From: Clostridiales bacterium
Lineage (GTDB): Bacteria > Bacillota > Clostridia > Christensenellales > Borkfalkiaceae
Assembly: GCA_022508265.1 (NCBI GenBank)
Contig: JAFLVP010000006.1
Location: forward strand, 1 to 64,000
Direction: 5' to 3'
DNA: 64,000 nucleotides
How positions within the stretch are numbered: position 1 is the first letter of the stretch; each line of letters begins with the position of its first letter. The notes under the pieces were generated by a model. The model saw only the letters and a list, made by a program, of their open reading frames with translations, was not told the origin of the DNA and did not search any database. The position numbers and the translations under genes are program-made. This document shows, one piece after another, positions 26,575-36,200 of this stretch.

Positions 26575-29390
26575 AAGAAGAAATTTACGTAAAAGGCGCG
26601 AAAGAGAACAACTTAAAAAATATAGACGTGCATATTCCCCGCAACACGCTGACGGTGTTTACGGGCCTTTCGGGCAGCGGAAAAACGACGCTTGCTTTCG
26701 ATACAATCTTCGCAGAGGGTCAAAGGCGCTATATAGAGAGCCTTTCGTCGTATGCCCGCCAATTCCTCGGACAGATGGAAAAACCCGACGTAGAGCTTAT
26801 CGACGGGCTTTCTCCCGCAATTTCCATAGACCAGAAGACGACTTCGCGCAATCCCCGCTCGACGGTCGGCACGGTTACCGAAATTTATGACTATTTCAGA
26901 CTGCTTTTTGCCCGCGTGGGAATACCTCACTGCCCTAAATGCGGCAGGGAAATCCGCAGACAGTCGGTTGACGAAATAGCCGATAAAGTTATGCTTTTAC
27001 CTGAGGGCAGTAAAATTATAGTCGAAGCTCCCGTTGTGCGCGGCAAAAAGGGCGAGTTCGTTAAGGAGCTCGGAGGTTACAAAAAGAGCGGCTACGGCAG
27101 AGTTAAAATCGACGGCATTATCTACGACTTGCAGGAGGATATTCACCTTGAAAAGAATATCCGACACAACGTTTCGGTTGTCGTCGACCGACTTGTTATC
27201 AAAGAAAATATCTTAAAACGCCTCACGGACAGCTTAGAGGCGGCTTTAAAGCTTGCGGACGGGCTTGTGGTCATCGACTGCGACGGCAAAGAAGAGCTGT
27301 ATTCTTCAAAATACGCCTGTCCCGACTGCGGCATTTCAATCGAAGAGATTGAACCCAGGCTGTTTTCCTTCAATACCCCGTGGGGTGCGTGTCCCGAATG
27401 CTCGGGCTTGGGCTTCAAGCAGGTTATCGACCCCGATTTGATTTGCCCCGACAAGACGAAAACGCTCAGAGAGGGCGCAATCAAAATAAGCGGTTGGAAC
27501 CTCGATTCTTCGTCGATGACGCAGATGTATCTCAATTCGCTTTCAAAGGTTTACAATTTTTCGCTTGATGTTCCCGTAAACGAGCTTCCCGACGGCATTT
27601 ACGATATGCTTATGTTCGGCAACGGCGGCGAAAGAATTGAGCTTGCCTACAACGCATATCGGTTTACGGGTAGTTACCAGACCGCTTGGGAGGGCTTTGC
27701 AACCAATTTACAGCGCAGATACAATCAAACTTCGTCCGACAGCGTAAAAATGGACATCGAGCGTTATATGCGCACCTGCGATTGCCCCGCTTGCCACGGC
27801 AAAAGACTCAAAAAAGAGGCTCTTGCAGTGACCGTCGGCGGTAAAAATATTGCGCAGGTCTGCGATATGTCGGTTGATGATTTAAAATCTTTCTCGGATT
27901 TCAGCTTTTTCGGTAAGACAGAGCACCTTATTGCCGACAGCATAGTTAAGGAAATAGACAGCCGCTTGAACTTTATGCAGAACGTCGGTTTGGGCTATCT
28001 GACGCTTTCGAGAAGCGCCGCGACCCTTTCGGGCGGCGAAAGTCAGCGAATAAGGCTTGCTACGCAGATAGGCAGCGCACTCACGGGCGTTTTGTATATT
28101 CTCGACGAGCCGAGCATTGGTCTGCATCAGCGCGACAATGAAAAACTTTTAAAATCACTCTTGGGCTTGAGAGATTTAGGAAACACGCTCATTGTTGTCG
28201 AACACGACGAGGACACAATGCGCGCCGCCGACTATATTGTTGACATAGGTCCCAAGGCGGGCGTTCACGGTGGCGAAGTGGTCGTTTGTGGCACGCTTGA
28301 CGACGTTATAAATGAGCCGAAGTCTATTACGGGCGATTTCCTTTCGGGCAGAAGAAAGATTGATATTCCCGAAGTTCGCTACAAACCCGACGGTAGAGTT
28401 TTAAAAGTTTACGGGTGCAGACAGAACAACCTTAAAAATATCGACGCAGAAATTCCCGTAGGACTGATTACAGCGGTTACGGGCGTTTCGGGAAGCGGTA
28501 AATCGAGCTTGGTCAACGAAATAATTTATCCTTACCTTGCAAGCAATTTAAACGGAGCGCGTCAGCAGCTCGGCAATGCAAAATTATTCGAGGGCTTGGA
28601 ACACTTCGACAAGGTAATCGCAATCGACCAGCAGCCCATTGGCAGAACGCCGAGAAGTAACCCTGCAACCTACACTGGCGTGTTTACGATGATAAGAGAT
28701 TTGTTCGCCGCAACTCCCGACGCAAAGGAGAGGGGCTATAAGAGCGGCAGGTTCTCGTTCAATATCGCAGGCGGAAGATGCGAACACTGTCAGGGCGACG
28801 GCATAATTCAGATAGAAATGCACTTTCTGCCCGACATCTACGTTCCCTGCGAGGTGTGCAACGGACGACGCTACAACCGTGAAACGCTTGAAGTCAAGTA
28901 CAAAGGTAAATCAATCTCCGATGTGTTGGAAATGACGGTGGAGGAGGCAACGGAATTTTTCAACCCTATATCTTCCATACACAACAAGCTCTCAACACTG
29001 TGCGACGTCGGGCTCGGATATATTAAACTCGGACAGAGCGCAACGACACTTTCGGGCGGCGAGGCGCAGAGAGTAAAGCTTGCCACCGAGCTTTCAAAAA
29101 GGAGCACGGGCAAGACATTCTACATCCTGGACGAACCCACCACGGGACTTCACAGCTACGACGTTGAAAAGCTCATTTCAATTCTTACAAGATTGAGAAG
29201 CGGGGGCAACACCGTCCTCGTCATAGAGCATAATTTAGACGTCATAAAATGTGCCGATTGGATAGTTGATTTGGGCCCCGAAGGGGGAGATAAAGGTGGT
29301 CAGATTATCGTTTGCGGCTCTCCGGAAGATGTTGCAAAATGCGAAAGCAGCTACACAGGGCATTTCCTCAAAAAAATCTTAAAACCGTAA
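26571..29390 (+). CDS. uvrA: Excinuclease ABC subunit UvrA
   Basis: UvrA finds DNA lesions and loads UvrB. The 939-residue protein has the two ABC ATPase modules in order: Walker [11 protein letters not shown] (about 31-40), a zinc module with CPKCG, the signature [11 protein letters not shown], then a second Walker [10 protein letters not shown] (about 640), [17 protein letters not shown] zinc cysteines and [11 protein letters not shown]. Length is normal. It overlaps uvrB by ATGA, so the two are translationally coupled. uvrC is not in the window. Confidence 0.97.
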   Translation: MKEEIYVKGAKENNLKNIDVHIPRNTLTVFTGLSGSGKTTLAFDTIFAEGQRRYIESLSSYARQFLGQMEKPDVELIDGLSPAISIDQKTTSRNPRSTVGTVTEIYDYFRLLFARVGIPHCPKCGREIRRQSVDEIADKVMLLPEGSKIIVEAPVVRGKKGEFVKELGGYKKSGYGRVKIDGIIYDLQEDIHLEKNIRHNVSVVVDRLVIKENILKRLTDSLEAALKLADGLVVIDCDGKEELYSSKYACPDCGISIEEIEPRLFSFNTPWGACPECSGLGFKQVIDPDLICPDKTKTLREGAIKISGWNLDSSSMTQMYLNSLSKVYNFSLDVPVNELPDGIYDMLMFGNGGERIELAYNAYRFTGSYQTAWEGFATNLQRRYNQTSSDSVKMDIERYMRTCDCPACHGKRLKKEALAVTVGGKNIAQVCDMSVDDLKSFSDFSFFGKTEHLIADSIVKEIDSRLNFMQNVGLGYLTLSRSAATLSGGESQRIRLATQIGSALTGVLYILDEPSIGLHQRDNEKLLKSLLGLRDLGNTLIVVEHDEDTMRAADYIVDIGPKAGVHGGEVVVCGTLDDVINEPKSITGDFLSGRRKIDIPEVRYKPDGRVLKVYGCRQNNLKNIDAEIPVGLITAVTGVSGSGKSSLVNEIIYPYLASNLNGARQQLGNAKLFEGLEHFDKVIAIDQQPIGRTPRSNPATYTGVFTMIRDLFAATPDAKERGYKSGRFSFNIAGGRCEHCQGDGIIQIEMHFLPDIYVPCEVCNGRRYNRETLEVKYKGKSISDVLEMTVEEATEFFNPISSIHNKLSTLCDVGLGYIKLGQSATTLSGGEAQRVKLATELSKRSTGKTFYILDEPTTGLHSYDVEKLISILTRLRSGGNTVLVIEHNLDVIKCADWIVDLGPEGGDKGGQIIVCGSPEDVAKCESSYTGHFLKKILKP

Positions 29391-29474
29391 AAAATACTAC
29401 AATTTAGCCTATTTTGATGCAAATTAAGGTTTTAGTGAAGTACTATGCGTGACATAAATAGTTATATTTGACAA

Positions 29475-29501
29475 AACTCCGCACTTTTTGCGGGGTTTTT
29501 T
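29475..29501 (+). terminator. Terminator after uvrA
   Basis: Stem AACTCCGC/GCGGGGTT with a seven-base loop is followed by a T-run. The next gene's ATG is at 29515, so the hairpin lies in its immediate upstream region. Confidence 0.7.
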
Positions 29502-29514
29502 CATAGTCTGTATT

Positions 29515-30024
29515 ATGCCTAAACCTTTGACTTTGGATTTACCTTTTCCTTCTACCGATAAGATTACGCCCGACGCTTTGACACTTCGAATTATATCTCC
29601 GGAATACGCCTCGGCGTCGGGAGAGCTTACCGCCGTTCTGCAGTATATTTACCAATCCTTCTTTTTTAAAAAAGAGGGGTACGATGAAATTGCCGACACG
29701 CTCGAAGCTATCGCAATAGCCGAGATGATTCATTTTAAATTACTCGGCGAAACGGTGTTGGCGCTTGGCGCCGCCCCCATTTATACGCAATATCCGCCAA
29801 GTCCTTTCAACTTCTATTCCACGAAATACGTCACCTATTCCAGAACTCTTAAAGATATGCTCGAGGACGATATCCGCGCCGAACGGCACGCAATCCGCTC
29901 GTATGAAAATATGCTGCGCAGGCTGAAAAATCAGCAGGTTAGTTCAATAATCGAGAGATTACTTCAGGATGAAAAACTGCATCTTCAGACCTTTACGCAA
30001 ATTTTAGAGGCTTTCAAATCTTGA
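29515..30024 (+). CDS. Ferritin-like di-iron-type protein
   Basis: The ATG at 29515 (MPKPLTLDLP) is preferred; the track start at 29488 lies inside the terminator hairpin. The 169 residues are mostly helical, with paired acid/histidine motifs at spacing typical of a four-helix ferritin-like metal site: GELTAV, then EMIH, then ERHAI and a late DEKLH. Such proteins include rubrerythrin-like, Mn-catalase-like and spore-associated forms; I cannot tell which. No Shine-Dalgarno sequence lies in range. The next gene's -35 box overlaps its stop. Confidence 0.65.
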   Translation: MPKPLTLDLPFPSTDKITPDALTLRIISPEYASASGELTAVLQYIYQSFFFKKEGYDEIADTLEAIAIAEMIHFKLLGETVLALGAAPIYTQYPPSPFNFYSTKYVTYSRTLKDMLEDDIRAERHAIRSYENMLRRLKNQQVSSIIERLLQDEKLHLQTFTQILEAFKS

Positions 30025-30049
30025 CAATAGTGCCTATTTTTTATACAAT
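30021..30049 (+). promoter_or_regulatory. Promoter of the 30056 flavoprotein gene, start point at the ATG
   Basis: A perfect TTGACA (30021-30026), which contains the previous gene's TGA stop, a 17-base spacer and TACAAT (30044-30049). The ATG begins 7 bases after the -10 box, the usual place for the transcription start, so the mRNA should begin with AUG. Confidence 0.7.
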
Positions 30050-30055
30050 TTAAGT

Positions 30056-31216
30056 ATGAAAAAGTATGATGTTGCAATAGTTGGCGGCGGGGCGAGCGGT
30101 CTTGCTTGCGCCGTTATGCTTGCGGAAAATTCCAATTTAAGTACGGTAATTTTAGAAGCGGGGGAGAGAATAGGCAAAAAGCTTGCTTCAACAGGCAACG
30201 GTCAGGGCAATATTTCCAACCTTGATTTGGATATAAAGCATTACTTCGGCGGTAATACGCATTTGGTTGAAAGAATTGCCTGCGTTAATCCCTATGCGGC
30301 AGAGCGCATTTTCGACTGCATTTTTTCTGCCGACGAGCGGGGCAGAATTTACCCTGCTGGAAGGCAAGCTTCGGCGCTTTGCGATAATCTTTTACGCAGA
30401 CTTGCGGGTAAGGTGGAAATTTTGCTTTCGACCCCCGTCAAAAATATAGAAAGCGGCTTTGTTCTCGAAACCGAAAAGGGAAAAATTACGGCAGATTACG
30501 TTGTGATGTGTACTGGTGGTAGCGCTCAACCTGTTGCAAAAAGCATTTCTCCGTACGCTCTTGCCGAAAAATTCGGGCATACTCACACCGAGCTCTATCC
30601 GTCGCTCGTTCAGATAAAGACGGACACGGCGCACATAAAAACCTTGCGTGGGATACGCGCCGACTGCGAAATTTGCGCCTATTCGGACGGAAAATTTATA
30701 AAATCAACGCGCGGAGACGTCATTTTTACCGAATACGGTATTTCGGGCAACGCCGTTTTTGCACTTTCGCCCTATATCACGGACAAGCGTGGCGTTACCG
30801 TTTCTCTTGCATTTTTGCCCGATATTGCCGAAGATATCATATCTGACAACCTCAAAAAACGCAGAAAGGCGGGTTGCAATGGAAGCGAATTGCTTTCAGG
30901 AACTCTCCACAATCAGATCGGAAGGGCTATAATAGCGCGTAGCGGCGCGGAAAACGATGAAAAAATAGTCAAAACGCTCAAAAATTTCGTTTTAAGCGTA
31001 AAAGAAACGCTCGGCTTTGCATATGCTCAAGTGACGCGCGGCGGCATAAAAATGACCGAAATTACCGATGAACTCGAAAGTAAACTCGTAAAAAACTTGT
31101 TTTTTGCAGGCGAGGTTTTGGACGTTGACGGAGATTGCGGCGGATACAACCTGCAATGGGCGTTCACGAGCGGCATGTATATCGCAGAAAACCTTATCAA
31201 GAGAGCAAAGAAATGA
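30056..31216 (+). CDS. HI0933-family flavoprotein (BaiN/YhiN-like)
   Basis: A 386-residue FAD-binding oxidoreductase of the HI0933 family. The N-terminal Rossmann motif is VAIVGGGASGLACA (6-19), followed by the family blocks STGNGQGNISN, GRIYPAGRQASALCD and the C-terminal GDCGGYNLQWAFTSGMYIAE. Members have been linked to reduction of bile acids (BaiN) but the role of most is unproven; I do not claim a substrate. The ATG has no Shine-Dalgarno sequence. It overlaps the next flavoprotein gene by 4 bases. Confidence 0.85.
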   Translation: MKKYDVAIVGGGASGLACAVMLAENSNLSTVILEAGERIGKKLASTGNGQGNISNLDLDIKHYFGGNTHLVERIACVNPYAAERIFDCIFSADERGRIYPAGRQASALCDNLLRRLAGKVEILLSTPVKNIESGFVLETEKGKITADYVVMCTGGSAQPVAKSISPYALAEKFGHTHTELYPSLVQIKTDTAHIKTLRGIRADCEICAYSDGKFIKSTRGDVIFTEYGISGNAVFALSPYITDKRGVTVSLAFLPDIAEDIISDNLKKRRKAGCNGSELLSGTLHNQIGRAIIARSGAENDEKIVKTLKNFVLSVKETLGFAYAQVTRGGIKMTEITDELESKLVKNLFFAGEVLDVDGDCGGYNLQWAFTSGMYIAENLIKRAKK

Positions 31217-32748
31217 TAAAACGGCTCGACAATATAAAATTGGGCATTGGCGAGAGTGAGGACAAGCTTTTAACTATAGCAAAGGGCAAGCTTCACGGGC
31301 TAAAACAGTTTAAAATAATCAAAAAATCGCTCGACGCCCGCGATAAAAACCATATTTTTTGGGTCTATTCGATAGCTTTTTCGGACGGCGAACCCCTGAA
31401 CCCACCCCAAACCTTCGAAAGACTTAAAAGCCCGCCCAAAGTCGCCGTTATCGGTAGCGGACCTGCGGGGCTTTTTTGCGCACTCGGTCTCTTAAGGCAC
31501 GGCATTTACCCCGTAATAATCGAACGGGGCGAACCTGTGGAGAAAAGGCGGGACACTGTTACCGATTTTTTCGAAAACAGAAAACTCAACCCGAACTCCA
31601 ACGTGCAATTCGGAGAGGGTGGAGCGGGGGCCTTTTCGGACGGAAAGCTCAACACACAGACCAACTCGGGCTCAAACCGCGACGTTTTAGAGCTCTTCCG
31701 CCAATTCGGTGCACCCGAGGAGATAACCTATCTCAATAAGCCCCATATAGGGAGCGACAATCTCTATAAAGTTCTTCAAAATATTCGCAAATATATCGCC
31801 GAAAATGGCGGAGAGTATAAATTTAACACTCAATTTATAGGTTTTGAATGCAAAAACGGACGTATTTGCGCTATTAAACTCAAAAATACTTTAACGGGCG
31901 AGGAAGGTCTTGAAAAAGTTGACTGTGCAGTGCTTGCACTCGGTCACTCGGCAAGAGATACATTTGAGATGCTTGCAAGTTCGGGCGTGCAGATGGTGCC
32001 GCGTGATTTCGCAGTGGGTGTAAGAATAGAGCATCTTTCACAGCAAATCGGACTTTCGCAGTACGGAAAAAGTCACACTCTTTTACCGGCCGCAGATTAT
32101 AAGCTCGTGTCTCACGCAGGTGAAAGAACGGCGTTTACTTTCTGTATGTGCCCCGGCGGCGTGGTTATCCCCGCTGCGAGCGAGGAGGGGGGTGTAGTTA
32201 CAAACGGCATGAGCCTCTATGCCAGAGACGGAAAAAATTCCAACTCCGCACTTCTCGTACAAATGAAAAAAGAGGACTTCGGCGAGCACCTGTTTGCAGG
32301 TATGGAATTTCAAAGGGAGCTTGAACGAAAGGCGTTTATTGCAGGAGGAAAAACCTACGCTGCGCCCGTTCAGCTTTTCAAGGATTTTTCTGCGGACAAG
32401 CTTTCGCATAGCTTCGGACAAATCGAGCCCACCTACGCGGCGGGAACAAATTTTGCGCCTCTAAACGAAATTCTTCCCGAAATAGTTGTGAAAACCTTAA
32501 AAGTTGCCATACCCGATATGGGAAGAAGACTAAAAGGGTTTGACTGTCCCGACGGGCTGCTGGTGGGAGTTGAAACGCGGTTTTCTTCGCCCGTTCGCAT
32601 TTTAAGAGGAGAAAAAGGCGAGAGTGTGTCCTGTGAAGGGCTATATCCTTGCGGGGAGGGCAGCGGCTATTCGGGCGGAATAACCAGCTCGGCGGCAGAC
32701 GGGCTTGAAACGGCTGAAAAAATTTATGAAAAATTTAAAAATCATTGA
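31213..32748 (+). CDS. FAD-dependent dehydrogenase of the COG2509 type
   Basis: I start at 31213, the ATG overlapping the previous stop as ATGA; the track start at 31135 lies inside that gene. The 511 residues match the pattern of large uncharacterised FAD-dependent dehydrogenases: an N-terminal domain ending in KIIKKSLDARDK, then the nucleotide site VAVIGSGPAGLFCALGL, NSNVQFGEGGAGAFSDGKL, and a C-terminal YPCGEGSGYSGGI motif. The substrate is unknown. Two coupled flavoproteins suggest a joint pathway. Confidence 0.85.
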   Translation: MIKRLDNIKLGIGESEDKLLTIAKGKLHGLKQFKIIKKSLDARDKNHIFWVYSIAFSDGEPLNPPQTFERLKSPPKVAVIGSGPAGLFCALGLLRHGIYPVIIERGEPVEKRRDTVTDFFENRKLNPNSNVQFGEGGAGAFSDGKLNTQTNSGSNRDVLELFRQFGAPEEITYLNKPHIGSDNLYKVLQNIRKYIAENGGEYKFNTQFIGFECKNGRICAIKLKNTLTGEEGLEKVDCAVLALGHSARDTFEMLASSGVQMVPRDFAVGVRIEHLSQQIGLSQYGKSHTLLPAADYKLVSHAGERTAFTFCMCPGGVVIPAASEEGGVVTNGMSLYARDGKNSNSALLVQMKKEDFGEHLFAGMEFQRELERKAFIAGGKTYAAPVQLFKDFSADKLSHSFGQIEPTYAAGTNFAPLNEILPEIVVKTLKVAIPDMGRRLKGFDCPDGLLVGVETRFSSPVRILRGEKGESVSCEGLYPCGEGSGYSGGITSSAADGLETAEKIYEKFKNH

Positions 32749-32768
32749 ATTATCATATTATTTACACA

Positions 32769-32807
32769 TTGGCATAGTATAATTTCATCGTAAACGAAAT
32801 TATATGC
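32769..32807. repeat. Palindrome downstream of the flavoprotein genes
   Basis: GGCATA..ATAATTTC and GAAATTAT.ATGCC form an imperfect dyad around a nine-base loop. It precedes the terminator at 32846 and may be part of the same 3' UTR. Confidence 0.45.
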
Positions 32808-32845
32808 CATATGATTTACCCTCATTTTTTTCATATTCTCTCTGA

Positions 32846-32880
32846 GGAAACCGCGTTCAAGCTAACGCGGTTTCCTTATT
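32846..32880 (+). terminator. Terminator after the flavoprotein genes
   Basis: A perfect 12-bp stem GGAAACCGCGTT/AACGCGGTTTCC followed by TTATTG. Confidence 0.8.
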
Positions 32881-33106
32881 GTTTATGAAAAATTTATAAT
32901 TTTTCATAAGTAATGTAAAAATTTACATATTTTCGGGGTGGTCAACTATGTTGCAAAAATTATGCATAAATGAATAATCAAGAAAATAGCTAAGCAAAAA
33001 AATGCGGATAATTATAAATTTTATCGTGCGCGCATACTGTAAGTTATAATATGGAATTATAAAATTGAATTTATTTTTAAAAAATTGATAAATTTGCTCA
33101 AAACAC
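32881..33106. other. AT-rich, palindrome-rich gap upstream of the large surface operon
   Basis: No gene is visible in this stretch. It holds a nearly perfect palindrome TATGAAAAATT..AATTTTTCATA (about 32884-32908), a second TGTAAA/TTTACA dyad right after it, and a repeated TAATGCATAAA-like word (also seen at 33161). Such dyads in front of a long operon are candidates for regulator binding. Confidence 0.45.
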
Positions 33107-33136
33107 TTGCATTTTGCCGACTATTTATTGTATAAT
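33107..33136 (+). promoter_or_regulatory. Promoter of the 21-kb surface protease/peptide import operon
   Basis: TTGCAT (33107-33112), an 18-base spacer and a perfect TATAAT (33131-33136). The leader would be about 112 bases and ends in AGAGGTTAG before the ATG at 33255. I see no other convincing promoter or terminator until 54071. Confidence 0.65.
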
Positions 33137-33254
33137 TTATCTGTACGAATTTCGACAAATAATGCATAAACTTATAGCGTTGTGTTGCTCGCTTGTTTTG
33201 TGGTAAGAAATATTGTCGCATTTCGGGCAGACACAGCGATGCAGAGGTTAGTAA

Positions 33255-36200
33255 ATGAAGAAATTTTTAATTGCTTTTTTGGCGGCTTTGGCGTGCACAC
33301 TTACGATAGTTGCTTTCGGTTGCGAAACGGACAACGGAAACAATGGAACTACTCCCAAAGAGTATACCGTTGAATTTGTGCCGACGGAAAATTTAGAGTA
33401 TGTCTGCGACGGGCTCGCAGATGGAGAGAACACGCTCACGGTAAAATCGGGGGCTACGGTAAGCTTTTCAATAACCGTTCCCTTGTTGTATGACGCTCCC
33501 ACGGTCTATGCAAACGGTAATACCGTAAAGGTTCAGGACGGAGTTTACTCGGTCGTCGTTACAAGTGATGTAACTATTACGACTGCCGAAGTAAAGATGC
33601 CTTCACCCTCTTTAACGGGTTCGGGCACGGATGATTCGCCCGTTCTTATCTCAACCCCCTCGGATTATATTTATATTGCAAACAGAATCAACGAGGGCGA
33701 TACCTCATTTATCAGTTTATATTACGCACTTGCAAACGATATTGATTTTGCCGGAACGGAAATTCCCGTTATAGGTAACGGCACTACGGCTTATTCCTAT
33801 TTCATGGGCAATTTCAACGGCAACGGACATACGATTTCCAACTTTAAAATCAAAACCAACGGAATATCGTATGTGGCGCTTTTCGGTTACGTTATTTCAT
33901 CCGGCGGTATGGACGGAACGGGTATGATCGTAAACCTCAACGTCGATAATTTCGAAATCGAAGCTCAGGCAAGCACGCTTAGCTCGATGTACGTCGGCTC
34001 GCTCGTCGGTTACGGAATTGCTTCAAGCGTTATTGCGTGCAGTGCAACCAACGGCTCTATCGTAGTCAACTCCGATAACGCCGTATTCTCGTATGTAGGC
34101 GGTGCGGTAGGTATTCAAAACTCGGCAACTCTGCCGAACGGAAGCAGTATCGAGTATTACCCCGCGTCTACAAGCTACGTTCACACGAGCGTAGATATTG
34201 ACTGCAGCGGCGGCGTATATGCTGCAGGCGGTGTGGTGGGATACGTCATTTCCGAACACGAAAGGGCAATTTCTTCCGTTATAAACTGCTATTCCGACGG
34301 TAACGTATTCGGCGGTATCAGTTCGGGCGGCGTAGTCGGTAATTTGAGTGATTATTCTTCTATAGCAAACAGCTATTCTTTGAGCGATGTTTACGCTTCT
34401 TCGAGATACTTGGACAACGAAACTTATTCCCACGCATATGCGGGCGGTCTCGTCGGCTACATCGGAAACAACGCAATAATTTCCGACAGCTTTGCAAAGA
34501 ACTCCTTAGTTGACGGCTATTCCGAGTCGGGCACAAGCTACGTCCATAAAGGCGAGATTGTCGGCGGAAAGGCGGAGGCGACCGCAGTGGCTACCGAAGG
34601 CATACTTTTCAACTGCAAGTCGGGAGACGAAGTTAATACCACGGCGAGCTTCTTCAAGAATACTCTCTACTGGCAGGCTTGCGACTGGATTATAACCGAA
34701 GGCTCTTACCCGGTTGTCAATTTGGATGAAGCACAACCCAACGAATTTACCGTTACGTTTAACTATTCGGGCAAAATTGCTGACGGCAAGTCGAGCAGGG
34801 ACCTCAAAATATCTTTAAGTGAAGATTTCTATTCGCCCTTGTTCTATTTCTACAGTGCGGAAAAGAACGTTGACGGAGAGGAGTTCGGCGATACGGTTCT
34901 TGCAGACAGCGGCGAAACCTCGTACGGATATTTCTTCGATCAAGCGCTTACCCAAAAGGTTCCCTACGGCTATATCCCCACGAGAAATATAACCCTTTAC
35001 ACGGGCTTTATTGATTACAGTGTTGTTGCGGGTACTTATTACCTCGTAGCGAGCAACTCAAAAAGAGAAGTTACGCTCACTCTCCATACTAACGGAACTT
35101 ATACTTACAACGACGGTGTGGAGTTTAACGATTTCTATACCTACAACGGAACAATAATTATATTCGGAAACGCGCTGTTTGCCCGTCTTTCGTCGTCTGT
35201 TACGGTCAGCGAAGACACTTCCGGCAATTCTGTCGCGCGTCCCGACTTAAACTATGATATCGCTAAGTTTGCGGCCGTTAAGACAGATAACGGACTTAAA
35301 ATCTTTGACGGCTCTTTCTTCACGGAAGAGGAATCTTTAATTGCCAACCGCTACGCGCTTTACGGCGAGTGGTACAACGGTACCGACGAATACGTGTTCT
35401 ATGCAAACTATACAGGCAAGCTCAACAACCAAAGCTTTACCTATACGTTGACGGCTTCGGGCGATCTTACGATTACCATCGGTTCTACAACCAAGACGGG
35501 TACCTATATCAGCGGAAAAATTACGGTGGATGGAACCCTTCTTTCCAAGTACGACATATTCAAGGGTGTTTGGGAAATAGCTTCCAACGTAAACAGAAGA
35601 TATGAGTTTGACGGTATGAACGGTTGGACTTATAAGGTCAAGGGTGCAGTTAAGGACAGCGGAACCTATACTATAGGGGAAAATGGCGTTGCAACTTTAA
35701 AATCTGGACTTACGGCAGAGATTGACGCAAGCGGACTTCTTCTTATAAAGAAAAACGGAGATAACGAATATTTCGTAAAAGAGGGAAGCTTCAGTGGAAT
35801 CTGGATTGACTTGGAGCACAATATACTTATTCATATTGACGGCTTCGGCAGCTCTCTTTCCGGTAACGCGCTCATAAATGAGGGCGGGGCAACCAGCGAA
35901 CTTATCTATATTCTTGACGGCTTCTTCGACGGCGACGGAAAAACTCATATAACCCTTTTGAACGGCTATTCGCTGTTCGGTTATCTTACCGTCAACGAGG
36001 ACGGCTCGTTTACGGGAACCTTCTTCTCGTCGAGTACTAAAGAATACTTTGGCGGATATAATTTCTATCTTTTGGATACGCTCGAAGGCGACTGGGTAGG
36101 CGAGGGTGTCCTCGGCGACATTACAATAGACAGTCTCAACTTCAACGGTTTGGGCCTTTTCGGTAACGGAAGCGTTTCTTTAAACGGTGGACCTGGAGTT

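Noticed and set aside
29468-29473. TTGACA as a -35 box for the ferritin-like gene.
   Set aside because: At 16-18 bases downstream the sequence is the GC-rich terminator arm, with nothing like a -10 box.
32778-32783. TATAAT as a promoter for a small RNA ending at the 32846 terminator.
   Set aside because: No -35 box at workable spacing; the TATAAT is part of a palindrome in a 3' region.
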